A stretch of DNA of 64,000 nt, taken from contig CAJFCV020000003.1 in the NCBI GenBank assembly GCA_904066235.2, positions 10,850,001 to 10,914,000 on the forward strand, given 5' to 3'. The position numbers were made by a program, and so were the translations under genes. Source of the DNA: Bursaphelenchus xylophilus (taxonomy: Eukaryota; Nematoda; Chromadorea; Rhabditida; Aphelenchoididae). A model generated the notes under the pieces. It made no database searches. It had not been told where the DNA came from and worked only from the letters and a program-made list of their open reading frames with translations. Shown one piece after another: positions 54,401 to 64,000 of the stretch (position 1 is the first letter of the stretch; every line of letters starts with the position of its first letter).

Positions 54401-57023
54401 AAGCTGTCGGGAAAATAATGTCGATTTTTCGCGCTTTGGCATTGCTCATCGTCGATTTGCGACGGCTAGCCGAGGGCTGGGGACTTGGTGTGCGACATCG
54501 ACAAAGCGAGACCCATTATTTTCCCGACAGAGTAATGTGAAAAAATTGCAAAAAAGATGCGAGAAAGTTACTGTAGAATTTTTTTTGGGAATGAAGCATC
54601 ATGGTCCTAGGACTGTGTACAAAAAATTAAGGCACTTTTGAACTAAAAATGGGGTAAGAGGGGACCAAAAACAAAAAAAATTGAAAAATTTTTAAAATCT
54701 CGAAATTTCCAAAAATCTAACAATAAGCTTCAAAAATTCACTTACATGGTCCCATCGTCACCAATGGCGGACTCTCGATGATGACGTCGGACTTGCAGCT
54801 GCTCTGCACCCTGCAACTCACAGTGTTCTCCTGGTTCGGCTTCAAGAACGGGTCCAGACAGAACCGATGCCGGGTCTGGCTGACGCCGAGAATGGTCTGC
54901 TCTGGGTTGCCCTCTAACGTGATGTCGCGCTGCGCCACTGAATGCACCAACTGCTTGTTCACGAACCAGTAGACATTTGTCTGAAAATTGGGGTATTTTT
55001 TGGATGATTTTTAGTTTTGAAAATGCGTTGAGAGAGTTTTAAGACGGCTAGAGATCGATTTTAGGCTAGATGAAGAGAAAAGAGGGCAGAAGAAGACAAG
55101 ATAGTCCCGTAAATTTTGGAAAAAAACATCATGTTCTCCAATTTTTGCCTTAATTTTTGCCCTACGGGAAATTATATTGCGACGTTCAGATTTTGATGAA
55201 ACTTGGCACAAATTTAGAAGAATTTTTTCAAAGATATATGCGAGAATCCTAGCTCGCGCTTTGCAGAAACAACCGAGATTTTTGGAACGAGAGTTAGCAA
55301 AAATTTTGACACTTTTTGCCAATTTCACCATGAAAAGTTTGATGTCTATTTCTACCGTAAAGAGTAATATTTCGAAAAAAAATCTAATCTTTCCGCGCGA
55401 AAAGGGCAAAGTTATGGCCAAAACAAGGGTTTCTCTCTGACCGCCCTCCGCATTTCGCGTGCTCTCTAGGTTTTAAAGATCGTTCAATATCTCGGCAGCG
55501 GTTCCAAAGCGCAAGCTAAAACTTTCAGGAATTGATACTTGGCTTATGCTGGAGTTGTATGCAAAATTTAAATAAAATCTGAGAGGTACTTTCCTTGTAT
55601 ATAAATCTGCTTTAAAATCCCAGGAACCTTGTAAAATCACTTTAAAATCCTTCCAAAAGATGTTGGTATGTTCTCTGTCGCCACTGTTCAGTCTAACACC
55701 TGCCCAACTGGGTTCATCTTTGATTTCTTTTTCACTCTCCAACCTTTTCATACGGTAATATTTCGGGGAATTTCAGTTCTGCACACAAAATCACCTGCAT
55801 GTTTCACCTGATGCGAATTCCACCCGAAAAAAGGGGAGGAAAAAGATTACCGGTCGATTTGTTTGCTCAGGTTTTAATTTGGAGTTTTATTTGACATCAC
55901 GACGGCAGAGTGGGGCTGCTTTAATTTACGGCGTCCCCGGGGGACGGCGCGCAAAGATGAACTGCATGGTGCAGGTTTCGTGGCGGGAAAGATTCGAGAT
56001 TTTGACCGCCGGCTTAGTGGTTTTGGAGGGATGTTAGATTGGAAAAACAGGAAAATAAGCAAGAAGAAAGGATGCAATTTGAGAGAGAAAAGAATAAAAA
56101 AATATAGTCATCATTTTATCAGTCTGTCGGGAAAATAATGAAAGCAATGTCACTGCGCCGATGAAGTAAAAAAAAATCGATTTTCTCGCGACACAAGTTA
56201 TTTTCACGTGCGATTTTCGATGCGACAGAATGCTCATTACTTTCCCGACAGACTGATAAAAAGTCTGTCGGGAAAATAATATGGATTTTTCATGCTGTGG
56301 CATCGCTTATGATGAATTTGCGACAACTAGCCGACGGGTTGCAGACTTGGTACGCGACAGCGACAAGACTCATTATTTTCCCGACAGACTGATATAACGC
56401 CTGTCGGGAAAATAATGTGGATTTGTCGCGCCTCGAAATTGCCCATCAAGCGACTTGGTTCGCGACAGCGACAAGACTCATTATTTTCCCGACAGACTGA
56501 TAAAAAGTCTGTCGGGAAAATAATATGGATTTGTCATGCTTTGGCATCGCTTATGATGAATTTGCGACAACTAGCCGAGGGCTGCAGACTTGCTACGCGA
56601 CACCGACAAGACTCATTATTTTCCCGACAGACTGATAATTGATGTCTGGCCGGCCCAAAATCCCACTATTTGTTTTGCGGCGGACGTCACGCACGTCCGA
56701 GAATCCCCCGCCAAACTCGCCACCCCAAGTTTGGCGGGCATTCCCCCCGCTCTCCCCCCAGAAAAACTCCTCACCTCCGGCGGCGACGTCATCACGTCGC
56801 ACTCGATTAGGCGCTTGCACGCGAACTGCTCATCATCGCGCACCACGATGCGCGGCTGCTCCGCGAAACTCAGCGACGCCACGTCGCTGAGGGGCGGGCA
56901 GCGGCGCGCGTTCTGCACCGCGCCCTGCAGCGCCGCCGCCAACGGCGAGCGCGGGAACGCGTGCGCCACCAACGACTCCTCTGACCACACGAACAGCCCC
57001 AACAACAAGACGAACATGCCCAT
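51491..57023 (-). CDS. Secreted two-immunoglobulin-domain protein, ZIG-like
   Basis: Exons from the 5' end: 57023-56775, 54980-54746, 52810-52605 and 51637-51491. They join in frame to 278 aa. Residues 1-20 form a signal peptide (MGMFVLLLGLFVW, then AHAFPRSP). The first Ig-like domain spans about 50-160, with Cys before Trp in VYWFVNK and a Cys in TVSCRV. The second spans about 170-270, with the typical LFCHATGKPKPNIEWMV start and SITLQCNASNEDGYD end. There is no membrane segment or GPI signal after the second domain. Length, two Ig domains and secretion match nematode ZIG proteins, several of which maintain axon position. Which ZIG member it is cannot be told. The introns are long (1.0-1.9 kb) and full of repeats. 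A minus-strand AATAAA at 51418-51413 is the likely poly(A) signal. Confidence 0.8.
51690..52260. repeat. Degenerate tandem repeat, period about 168 bp, in the last Ig-gene intron
   Basis: The phrase (T/C)CATG(G/A)(A/C)TAATAT recurs near 51723, 51894, 52062 and 52228, spaced 166-171 bp. It is preceded by GAGGTCATCGACACTAATGG or a variant. Between copies, GAAAGCCC and AAGGCTTC-like pieces also line up loosely. A short palindrome around TTATCCATGACATC sits at the left edge. Confidence 0.65.
52865..53940. mobile_element. Pogo-like inverted-repeat element with a nested R3 copy
   Basis: The left end ACAGTAAAACCTCTGTATAACGAA (shortened) and the inverted right end ..TTACTGTAATT, with CTCTCTGTAACGAACAAAT just inside, resemble the CAGT..AACCTCT..ATAACGAA ends known for pogo/Tigger-type elements. 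CTGTAGAACAAAC and related blocks repeat inside. R3 material fills 53075-53395. No transposase frame is present. Confidence 0.5.
53075..53395. repeat. R3 repeat, two head-to-tail halves
   Basis: GATTTTTGGCGTGTGCACTGTGC starts the first half (shortened here) and TTCTGGCGTTTGCACTGTGC the second. Both carry GTGCGAGCGACAGCC and AAAAAGCCTAT(T/C)GCAC. The end GGCGACTTTCCGGAGG is the family terminus. At least six GCACWGTGC or GCACCGTGC motifs are present. Confidence 0.75.
54304..54537. mobile_element. R2 MITE dimer (A then B)
   Basis: Subfamily A (54304-54398) has lost the first bases of its left end. Subfamily B (54404-54537) follows after the junction GACCGATATCAAGCTGTCGG. Internal B landmarks are GACGGCTAGCCGAGGGCTGG. 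Confidence 0.8.
55170..55594. mobile_element. R1 repeat, copy in Ig-gene intron 1
   Basis: GACGTTCAGATTTTGATGAA, TTGGCACAAATTTAG and CTAGCTCGCGCTTTGCAGAA are shared with the 1342 copy. The right end has lost the CGTCGC part of its inverted repeat. Confidence 0.75.
56119..56637. mobile_element. R2 MITE array: one A unit followed by three B units
   Basis: The units 56119-56256 (A), 56261-56392, 56400-56502 (internally deleted) and 56508-56637 (all B) each keep GTCGGGAAAATAAT at the left and ATTATTTTCCCGACAGACTG at the right. Spacers are only a few bases. The array lies in intron 1 of the Ig gene, about 140 bases downstream of the donor of exon 1 on the minus strand. Confidence 0.85.
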
Positions 57024-57370
57024 CTCCTCTCTTCTGCTTGCCGTTCTTGCGCACGTTTTGACCCTGCAAGAATTTTTGAGAGTTGGAGTTGTTGGCGCTA
57101 AGTGGCAGCGAGGAGGGATACGGGAGCGCTAAATTTAGCCACCTCGACGCCACCACGAGTTTATGAAATTACGCGGAAAATGCGAAAAAAAACGAAACAC
57201 GGCCGCAAAAAGTTGGCGGAAACCCGAAATGGGGGGCGAAATTAGGCAAATTTGCGATGAATATGATGATGAAGTGGGTCGAGCGGAGGGCTTCCGGCAA
57301 TTTGATGCGTAAAAGGTCATAGAGGGCATATCGAAATGAGTGTTTAAAATATCGAAATGAAAGTTTAATG

Positions 57371-57656
57371 TATCAGTCTGTCGGGAAAATAATGAGCAAA
57401 ATGTTGCTGCGCCGATAGCAATATTAAAGTGAAAAGCAATTCGATTTTGTCGCGAGACAAGTCATTTTCACGTGCGATTTTCGCTGCGACAGAATGCCCA
57501 TTATTTCCCCGACAGACTGATACAAAGCCTGTCGGGAAAATAATGTGGATTTGTCGCGCCTTGGCATCGCCTATCATGGATTTGCGACGGCTAGCCGAGG
57601 GCTGGAGACTATGCGACAATTACAGGGAGAGACTCATTATTTTCCCGACACACTGA
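57371..57656. mobile_element. R2 MITE dimer (A then B)
   Basis: A (57373-57522) and B (57525-57656) are joined by GACTGATACAAAGCCTGTCG. Both units are nearly intact and show all subfamily landmarks, which makes this the best reference copy in the window. Confidence 0.85.
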
Positions 57657-57879
57657 CAAATACAAAATTATTTTGATATGGCAAATGTGAAGGTCATATC
57701 AAGTGACAAAAGTACCAATATTTCAAAACTCATACCGCATGTACTCGGTTATGCAATCAAATTTACAAATTTCACGGCTAACAGATGAATTTTGCGGGTA
57801 AAATATCATATGAAATGTATATTCAGACCGAATATTTAAGTTGTAAAATCACAAGGAAATTTTTAAAAAAATTAAATAT

Positions 57880-58033
57880 TAGTCTGTCGGGAAAATAATG
57901 AGCACAATGTCGCAGCGCCAATAGCGTCGCTGAAGTGAAAGCAATTCGATTTTGTCGCGAGACAATTCATTTTCCCGGCGGCGATACGATTTTCGACGCG
58001 ACAGAATGCTTATTATTTTCCCGACAGGCCAAT
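57880..58033. mobile_element. R2 MITE subfamily A, single
   Basis: ATTAGTCTGTCGGGAAAATA starts and TATTTTCCCGACAGGCCAAT ends the element. The A landmarks GTCGCAGCGCCAATAGCGTC and CGAGACAATTCATTTTC are present. Confidence 0.8.
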
Positions 58034-58106
58034 ATAGCCGCTGGCAATTCCCGGCAAACTGCTGTTCACGTCAAGAAAAATGAATTATGTACCCCTTCGA
58101 AAATGA

Positions 58107-58370
58107 CTACAGTAAAACCCCTTCTTCATAGGGCAGCCCAAAAATAGCGACGGGCCGCGACGAATACAAAGCAATTACATCTACAATAGCATGTGAAAGT
58201 CTAGCACAAGGTGAGGTCAATGTCGTACTCGGTCGTTTCGCGTCCGTAACTGGCCACGCCCCGCCCCTTCGGAATGGGAGGGGCGGAGCCGAGAGAGCGG
58301 CGGAAATGCGGAGAGCGCCCGACAAAACGAGCAAACATACAAAAAGAAGGGCAGAGCGAGATGCGGCCAT
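58107..58370 (-). CDS. Possible small secreted protein, 87 aa
   Basis: The minus-strand frame begins MAASRSALLFVCLLVLSGAL, a good signal-peptide pattern with Ala-rich cleavage region (RISAALSA), and continues as PLPFRRGGAWPVTDAKRP to a stop at 58107. GC content is raised locally. I recognise no family, and the other two minus frames are also partly open here, so chance is a real alternative. A basic site (FRRGG) could suit a processed peptide, but this is only suggestive. Confidence 0.25.
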   Translation of the reverse strand: MAASRSALLFVCLLVLSGALRISAALSAPPLPFRRGGAWPVTDAKRPSTTLTSPCARLSHAIVDVIALYSSRPVAIFGLPYEEGVLL

Positions 58371-59052
58371 GTCATCGGGATGTTGTAATGAGAGGCGTCG
58401 AAGGGGTTTTTGTACAATACAATCTGTTAGTAATTACTATGGCAATGACGAGCCGACCCTCTCGCGACGCTGATTGGCTGTGGAAAGATAATGAAGTGGA
58501 ACGGAAAAAACGACTATAATAACATGGAACAGGGAATGTTGAGAACGCCGGGGGAATGAATTATGCATCTACCCTTTGTGTGGCTTGCACCTGATCCGAA
58601 ATTACGGTTAATGCAAGAGAACATGTGGGACATTAGAAATTCCAAAATTATTCCGTTTTTGGGACAGCTAAAGGCCAAACGTCAGCCTGCGGATTTACTG
58701 ACAACTTTGGAAGTTTCGTTAACATGCCATATTGGTCTGTAGGGAAAATAGTGGGGTCGTCCTTTCATCGAAAAAAGGGTGCTCTCGCGTACCATCTGTC
58801 CAGTTGTTTGATGACAAAAAACGAGGCTCTGTCCCGGCTAGCCAAGAGAAACCCAGCCAAAAATTCTTCTCCACAATTCTACTTGCTACAAAATGGCATC
58901 TCAATTAAATCTTGGTCAGCTTCATCTGCGCTGACGCTCAGCATAGCTATACGTTTGAACTGCGCCAATAAATATTTGTATGCATGTACGCTCTTTTTGA
59001 TGCAGCAAGCCTAGATCCTTTTTTTTGAAATTTCATTTCACAAGCTATTGAA

Positions 59053-59090
59053 TATCAGTCTGTCGGGAAAATAATGAGCAAAACGCCGCA
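59053..59090. mobile_element. R2 MITE left end only
   Basis: ATATCAGTCTGTCGGGAAAA and ATGAGCAAAACG are present. The right half is missing. Confidence 0.65.
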
Positions 59091-59589
59091 TCGAAAACAG
59101 GACTGCTTACACGTAAACAGTCTAAAAAATGTAACTACACCACAATTCGAGCAAATGACGTCTCGACAAGGTTAAAATTTATATTTTCAATTTGTACGGT
59201 ATTCATCTCCCCGCCGGCCTACATTTACCATGTCTCGCGACGTATGACAGACGCTACAATATGCAAGTCCAGCCTTGCAAGAGCCGGAAAAACAAACTTG
59301 CAACAAAAGACCGCAAAGTTCTAAAGGAAGCTGCAAGGCTATTTACATGTCTGCCGAATTCGACGAATAATTACTTGAATATTGGTAATTATTCCGTTTC
59401 GTCAGCGCCCATCTCGCTAACGAAGTGCGGAATACAACAGGCAGGGTGTCAAAACAACATCAAAACAAGCGGATACGATTGGTGGCTGGTATGTAGTCGG
59501 TAGTTTGGGTGGCACAAAAATGGGTACTATACATACTTGCATACTTGAGTCTGACGATGAAATGGGGTGTTTGTAGGAATCTTAGAAGT

Positions 59590-59670
59590 CGTTGGAATTG
59601 ATTTTAGCGACATGCACTGTGCAGAAAGAATCAGGGTGCAAGCGACACCCGAAAAAAGCCTATTGCACGG
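59590..59670. repeat. R3 fragment
   Basis: TTTTAGCGACATGCACTGTGC, GGGTGCAAGCGACACCCG and AAAAGCCTATTGCACGGTGC, each partly shown, match the middle of R3. Confidence 0.6.
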
Positions 59671-60895
59671 TGCAAAGATAGACACGGCTCTGGAGCTGGG
59701 CTGAGCGAGGTTGAAACGGCCCTACACGTCCATCCAGCCCATTTACTTAATCGTTTCGAAACTTCGTATCGTTTTCATTGATTTAAAAGAGAGACGAAAT
59801 GCCGCGAAATTATCGGCACTTTTTCTCGCCCTTAATAATTGGTTTTTCTCGAAAAGAAAGAAGAAAGATAAGAAAATGGGTTCAGTGACATTTCGTTTTG
59901 AACGAATCACCAAAAAGGGGCGGGAAATTCCTTGTTCTATTTTGGATTGACGTGAATTAGGTTTGGTAATAAAAATAAAACGCAAGGCCATTAGCCGGTC
60001 TCTTGAAATACTGTAGACGATCTTTGGTAATTTTTAAAAAAAATAGTTGCAATAAAAAAATGTGTCAAATCTCAAAATGAATGGAGTATTTAGTATATTC
60101 ACGGCCCGGCCATTAGACGGCCAGGCGGGGCAGCGGGAGAGTGAATTTATAAGGGTTCCGGGATGGGGCCGAGCTGCTTGGGGCCGGACTGGGTTTCGAT
60201 TTTTGGCCCGGCTCCAGCGCCATGCCTATGCCGAAAATTGAGCAGTGCAAGGTTGATTCTTTTTCTGACAGTGCGTGTTTCAAAAATCACTCAAGCGACT
60301 TTGCGAACGCGTACATGAACTATTGTGTTAATGGGCCCGTATTCTGTTGGGCACTAAAATTTTGTTGGTCCAGTCCCCATAATGGTCTATGTAAAGTCCC
60401 CTCGGTACCATTCCCAAAAAAATTGGCGAAACTGTAATTGCATTTCACCGTGGGTACACAAACTATGCGGACACAAAAGTGCAACCGCATTTTCTATACA
60501 TAACCCTCAATAAACCAATTTTAGCCATTTGTCAACGTTGGGTTGGCGAAACTTTCTGTAATTAATCGAATTTCCGAAAGCAATGGAATTGATTTAATGG
60601 CGGCATGGAAATGTGAAAACTTATTGAATTTGGGAAGCCTTGTGGTTGTAAATTGAAGGGAATATGGGAAAATTGAAGTTTCGCTTCCAAAAGTGACGCA
60701 ATGAGACATCTTGTTCTTAGTTCTACACTAGCATGGACGCGTTCCAATTGTGACACTAGGATTTTGACGAAACTTATCATAAATTTAAATTGGTTATTTT
60801 GAAGACACGCGAGACTCCTAATTTGGCTTTTACAGAAACCACTGAGATTTTTAGGTCAGGAGATGGTATAATAGAATTGGTAACCACCTACTATA

Positions 60896-61046
60896 TTAGT
60901 CTGCCGAGAAAATAGTGAGCGCTCTGTCGCATCAAAAATGGCATCGCCGTTGAGAAAATGAATTGTGTCGCGGAAAAAACAGTGTTTTTTCTTCAGCGAC
61001 GCAATTTTCTTAGCGACATTGTTGGGCTCATTATTTTCCCCAGAAA
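60896..61046. mobile_element. R2 MITE, degenerate copy
   Basis: TTAGTCTGCCGAGAAAATAG on the left and CTCATTATTTTCCCC on the right flank a body with two inverted pieces (AAAATGAATTGTGTCGC against GCGACGCAATTTTC). Confidence 0.6.
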
Positions 61047-62617
61047 AAAACGTCAAGGATCCCAAGGCTTTGGCCTTCAGCTTGCATCAACGAAGTGTAC
61101 ACGGTGCGGACCGCAGCATCTTCATGCACTTACAAAAATACTGGGGCGTTCTCAAAGTTGCTGGACACTGTGAAGTTGATCTTTTTTCACCGTACATTTG
61201 AAAAATCGCCGGGGCGCAAGGTATTTCAATTTTGTCGCCGCGAATTTTGCGCTCGCGATTGACACAGCGCATATAGTGACAAAAGTGCGCCGCGAAAACA
61301 GATACTTTTTGAAAAAGCGTAGTACTCCAGACATAGTAAAATATATATCATCTACGCTCATCGACTTCTAAATTAAGCAGCCAGACATTGGCCAGCTCAC
61401 ATGACCTCCGATTACAGTTTAAGTGAGCAGAACGAGTGCCAACCGGAAATTGCCGAGCACTTCCAGTTCCGGCGCAGACGTCAAAGTGAATGAATCAATG
61501 TCGTACGTGCACACAATGGTCTCAACTACCCACCATGACAATACATTGTAGCTAAACATGTGTAAATTCTATAGAGCTGTGGAAATGCCAGATGCGGCGG
61601 AAAACGGTGATGCCATTCGGTGTTAAACAATTGATTTGTGGTTGACATTGTAAGTGTCATATAGAGGAAACAGTAAGGGTACAAGGTGCATCGTATTTGG
61701 TGAAAAACTTGCGCGTGTTTGTACACCATTAACATTGTAGTAGGCTACGTTTAGTTTTCGGTGATGCGACAAAAGACCACGTCGCCAAATATTATACGAA
61801 TTGTATTCATGTGGTGGATGACGGTGATGTAATTCTCGCCGTCGATACATTTTTTGTCCTCATTTGTTCTTCATTTTGAAAATAGTGCTTGCGCCTTTCA
61901 ACCGCCTACAATGACCTCTCTCTATATATTAAGGCTTTGTTTATTAATGCCAGTCATACGACCCGACATATATATATTACACATCATAACGCCGAGATAT
62001 GCAATAAGTGTGGACGCCTACAATCGCACCACACAGGTAAATATGAAGGAACAACGGCTTCGTAGAAGCTGGCATTTGCTTGTCTTGTGAACCGTAATGC
62101 CAAGCATCCAAATGGATGAGTTGTTGTAGTCAAAATGGATGATTCGCGAGGTTTCTGGGCACTTCAAGAAGGCCGAGTTAAAAATAACGAAAGCTAACAT
62201 GAGAATCATCAAGTTAATGGGTTACTAGGCCTTTTTGGAAAGGCATCGGGCCGATTTTTGTCATTTCTACTCTACGAAAAAGTCAAGGTGATAGTGACAG
62301 CTAGAAGGCTTAAATTTGGCGCTAAAGTAGAGTAAAAAGCCGGCTTTCAGAAAATATAAATATTGTAAGGAACCGCATCGTATAAACTTCGCAATGACAA
62401 TTGAAAGATTTCATTTTTAAAACTTCTGCAACCCAGAAGCAAAAAGCAAAAAATTAAAAAAAAAACGTCAAAGGATGTCTTACAAGCAAACTGTTTGATG
62501 CAGGCTACACAAAAGTTAGTGAAAGCAGGCTTAAATTTTGAGCATAACTGTGCAAGTTCATATCCTCCTCGCAAGGTGGTGGCTGGTATGTAACCGAGTA
62601 GTGAAAAAATCCACATT

Positions 62618-63105
62618 ACAGTGGGTGACCTGATCCGGTGGCAAAAAACCGTACCATTTTGCATCCGGGAAGTATCAAAAATGTGGCAAAATGTTTCCCT
62701 CTCCGGGTGAAAAAAAAACCGATTTTCTCCGCTCGATTTGTGAGGGAAAGGGCGCACGTCAAAACAATTCTTTCAGAAAATTGAAAAAACAAGGAATCTC
62801 GGATCATTGATTTTTTGCGAAGTGCCACAGAATTATCGAGCTTGAAAAATTATTTTCCTCTTCGAAAAAACATTTTTCTCGAAATTCTCTGGGAAAGTTT
62901 CCCTTTGTGACTCGATAATTCAGCGACATTTCGTAAAAAATCAATGATCCGAGGTTCCTTGTTTTTTCACTTTTTCTTTGACGTGGGGCGCCCTTCAAAC
63001 CGAAGTTTTTTCACTTGGAGAGGGAAGCATTTTGCCACATTTTTGATGCTTCCCGGATGCAAAATACTACATTTTTTTGCCACCGGATCAGGCCCCTCAC
63101 TGTAT
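62618..63105. repeat. R4 element interrupted by a second palindrome
   Basis: The R4 left arm (62618-62715, TGACCTGATCCGGTGGCAAAAA) and right arm (63000-63105) are separated by about 280 bp. That insert is itself an inverted repeat: AAGGAATCTCGGATCATTGAT near 62790 pairs with ATCAATGATCCGAGGTTCCTT near 62940. Both sequences fall in one large hairpin. Confidence 0.75.
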
Positions 63106-63123
63106 TTTTCCAACAGGCTGACA

Positions 63124-63295
63124 TTCAGTCTGTCGGGAAAATGGTGAGCGCATGTCGCTGCGCCGATCGCTAAAGTGAAAAGCAATTTGATTTCGTCGCG
63201 ACACAATTCATTTTCTCCGCGGCCATTTGATGCGACACTGTGATCATTATTTTCCCGACAGACTGATATCAATCTGTTGGGAAAATAATGCAAAA
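63124..63295. mobile_element. R2 MITE A unit plus truncated B
   Basis: The A unit runs 63126-63266. The B start (TCTGTTGGGAAAATAATG) follows after GATATCAA, then the similarity stops. Confidence 0.75.
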
Positions 63296-63299
63296 TCCA

Positions 63300-63867
63300 T
63301 CGTAAGAATTTCCTGTTGTAAGCAAATGTTTGCTGATTTCCAACATGCCCGCAGAATCAGCATTGTTCTTTTTTCTGCCCGCAAAGTGGTCGCCCGCAAG
63401 TGTGGGCCCGCCGAAACAACACCCCCATTCCCCACCGAAAACTCTGAACCCCGCGCTAAATTTAACCCGTCTCCATTTAAATATTTACCAGCCACGTTGC
63501 ACCTGGAACCCAAATTTAGCCCAATTGGACGACAATTGGGCACAAACGTGGCCCTTCGCATAACTCAATTCCCCGGATACGTGGACCCGAAATTTAATGG
63601 AAATGGAATTAACAATACCATTTTCGATATTCGACGTTCGAATTTTATAGCCTAAGGCCTTTGTCGGGGAGGTCGGCGGGGTTCGGCATTTGCAATCTTA
63701 TACTTGGTCAGCAAATTTCGAATGGGGTTGAAATCGCGCTGCGGTGTGCGGTTACAACAAACGTGGACTTTGAATTTTGAGTTCGTATTGGATTTTTTGA
63801 ACAGTGGGTGGAATAAAATATAGAATTGTTTAACATGCAGAAGAAAATTTAAAACTATTTTACAGGA
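63300..63867. other. Tail region, no gene supported
   Basis: A 142-codon open frame (63227-63655) overlaps the R2 element at its start and open frames on the other strand. No domain is recognised. Confidence 0.4.
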
Positions 63868-64000
63868 GAATTGTCCAAAGTACGATGCTCAGATTTTCTA
63901 AAAATTTTGCGGACAAGTCGAGCATGGATCTCATATCAATGCTTGAAAATTTTAGCTCGCGCTTTGCAGGCGCAGCTGAGATATTCAGCAAGCTTTGCGG
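63868..64000. mobile_element. R1 repeat cut by window edge
   Basis: AAAGTACGATGCTCAGATTTT and TTTTAGCTCGCGCTTTGCAG match the left part of R1. The rest lies beyond the window. Confidence 0.65.

Larger units (their letters stand above)
58430..63120. other. Repeat-rich region with no supported gene
   Basis: It contains an R2 left end (59053-59090), an R3 fragment (59590-59670), a degenerate R1 piece (60745-60865), a degenerate R2 copy (60896-61046) and a broken R4 (62618-63105). Open frames up to about 135 codons occur but share no recognisable domain or exon pattern. Confidence 0.5.

Noticed and set aside
59192..59503. 103-codon Cys-containing open frame
   Set aside because: No signal peptide, no recognisable cysteine pattern and no neighbouring exons. 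It lies in repeat-rich DNA.

Overview
The window is nuclear DNA of a nematode. Its protein genes are split by AT-rich introns (GTRAGT donors, TTTCAG or TTTTAG acceptors). They match animal chromatin and ubiquitin families plus a two-Ig secreted protein of the nematode ZIG type. One pair of genes is spaced like a nematode operon, and miniature inverted-repeat elements are very abundant. The genus cannot be named from the sequence. The varied acceptors (ATTTTAG, TTGTAG, TTATAG, TTGCAG) are less uniform than in Caenorhabditis.

Layout: 1-7.7 kb is repeat-rich with no convincing gene. 7.7-11.9 kb (+) holds a protein with two complete TAZ zinc fingers and no visible acetyltransferase. 11.9-20 kb is intergenic, with a 19-copy GCACTGTGC satellite and GA/GC-rich promoter-like DNA. 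20.0-29.9 kb (+) is an 11-exon ARID4 (RBP1-type) gene, 1908 aa as modelled. 32.0-39.3 kb (-) is a full-length USP7/HAUSP deubiquitinase (C. elegans MATH-33 type), 1123 aa in 10 exons, convergent with ARID4. 42.2-48.0 kb (-) is CFP1 (cfp-1), whose last intron is 3.7 kb of nested inverted repeats. Just upstream, at 48.3-49.3 kb (-), is an RS-rich gene with a C-terminal SMAP/RSRC2-like segment, probably in an operon with cfp-1. 51.5-57.0 kb (-) is a secreted two-Ig protein. 57-64 kb is dominated by mobile repeats, with one weak candidate for a small secreted peptide.

Functionally the centre of the window is a run of nuclear regulators: a TAZ adaptor, a SIN3/HDAC-type ARID4 subunit, USP7, the SET1/COMPASS targeting subunit CFP1 and an RS splicing-type protein. 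All splice junctions given for ARID4, USP7, CFP1, the RSRC2-like gene and the Ig gene keep the reading frame when joined. The 5' end of the TAZ gene is unresolved.

Repeats fall into recognisable families, here called R1 to R5 plus several single foldbacks. R1 is a 440-bp element with terminal inverted repeats. R2 is a TA-flanked MITE with TCTGTCGGGAAAATAATG ends, found only in the outer parts of the window. R3 carries GCACTGTGC. R4 is a 225-bp palindrome. R5 is a 450-480-bp foldback present in two ARID4 introns. No transposase, reverse transcriptase, rRNA, tRNA or CRISPR array was seen.
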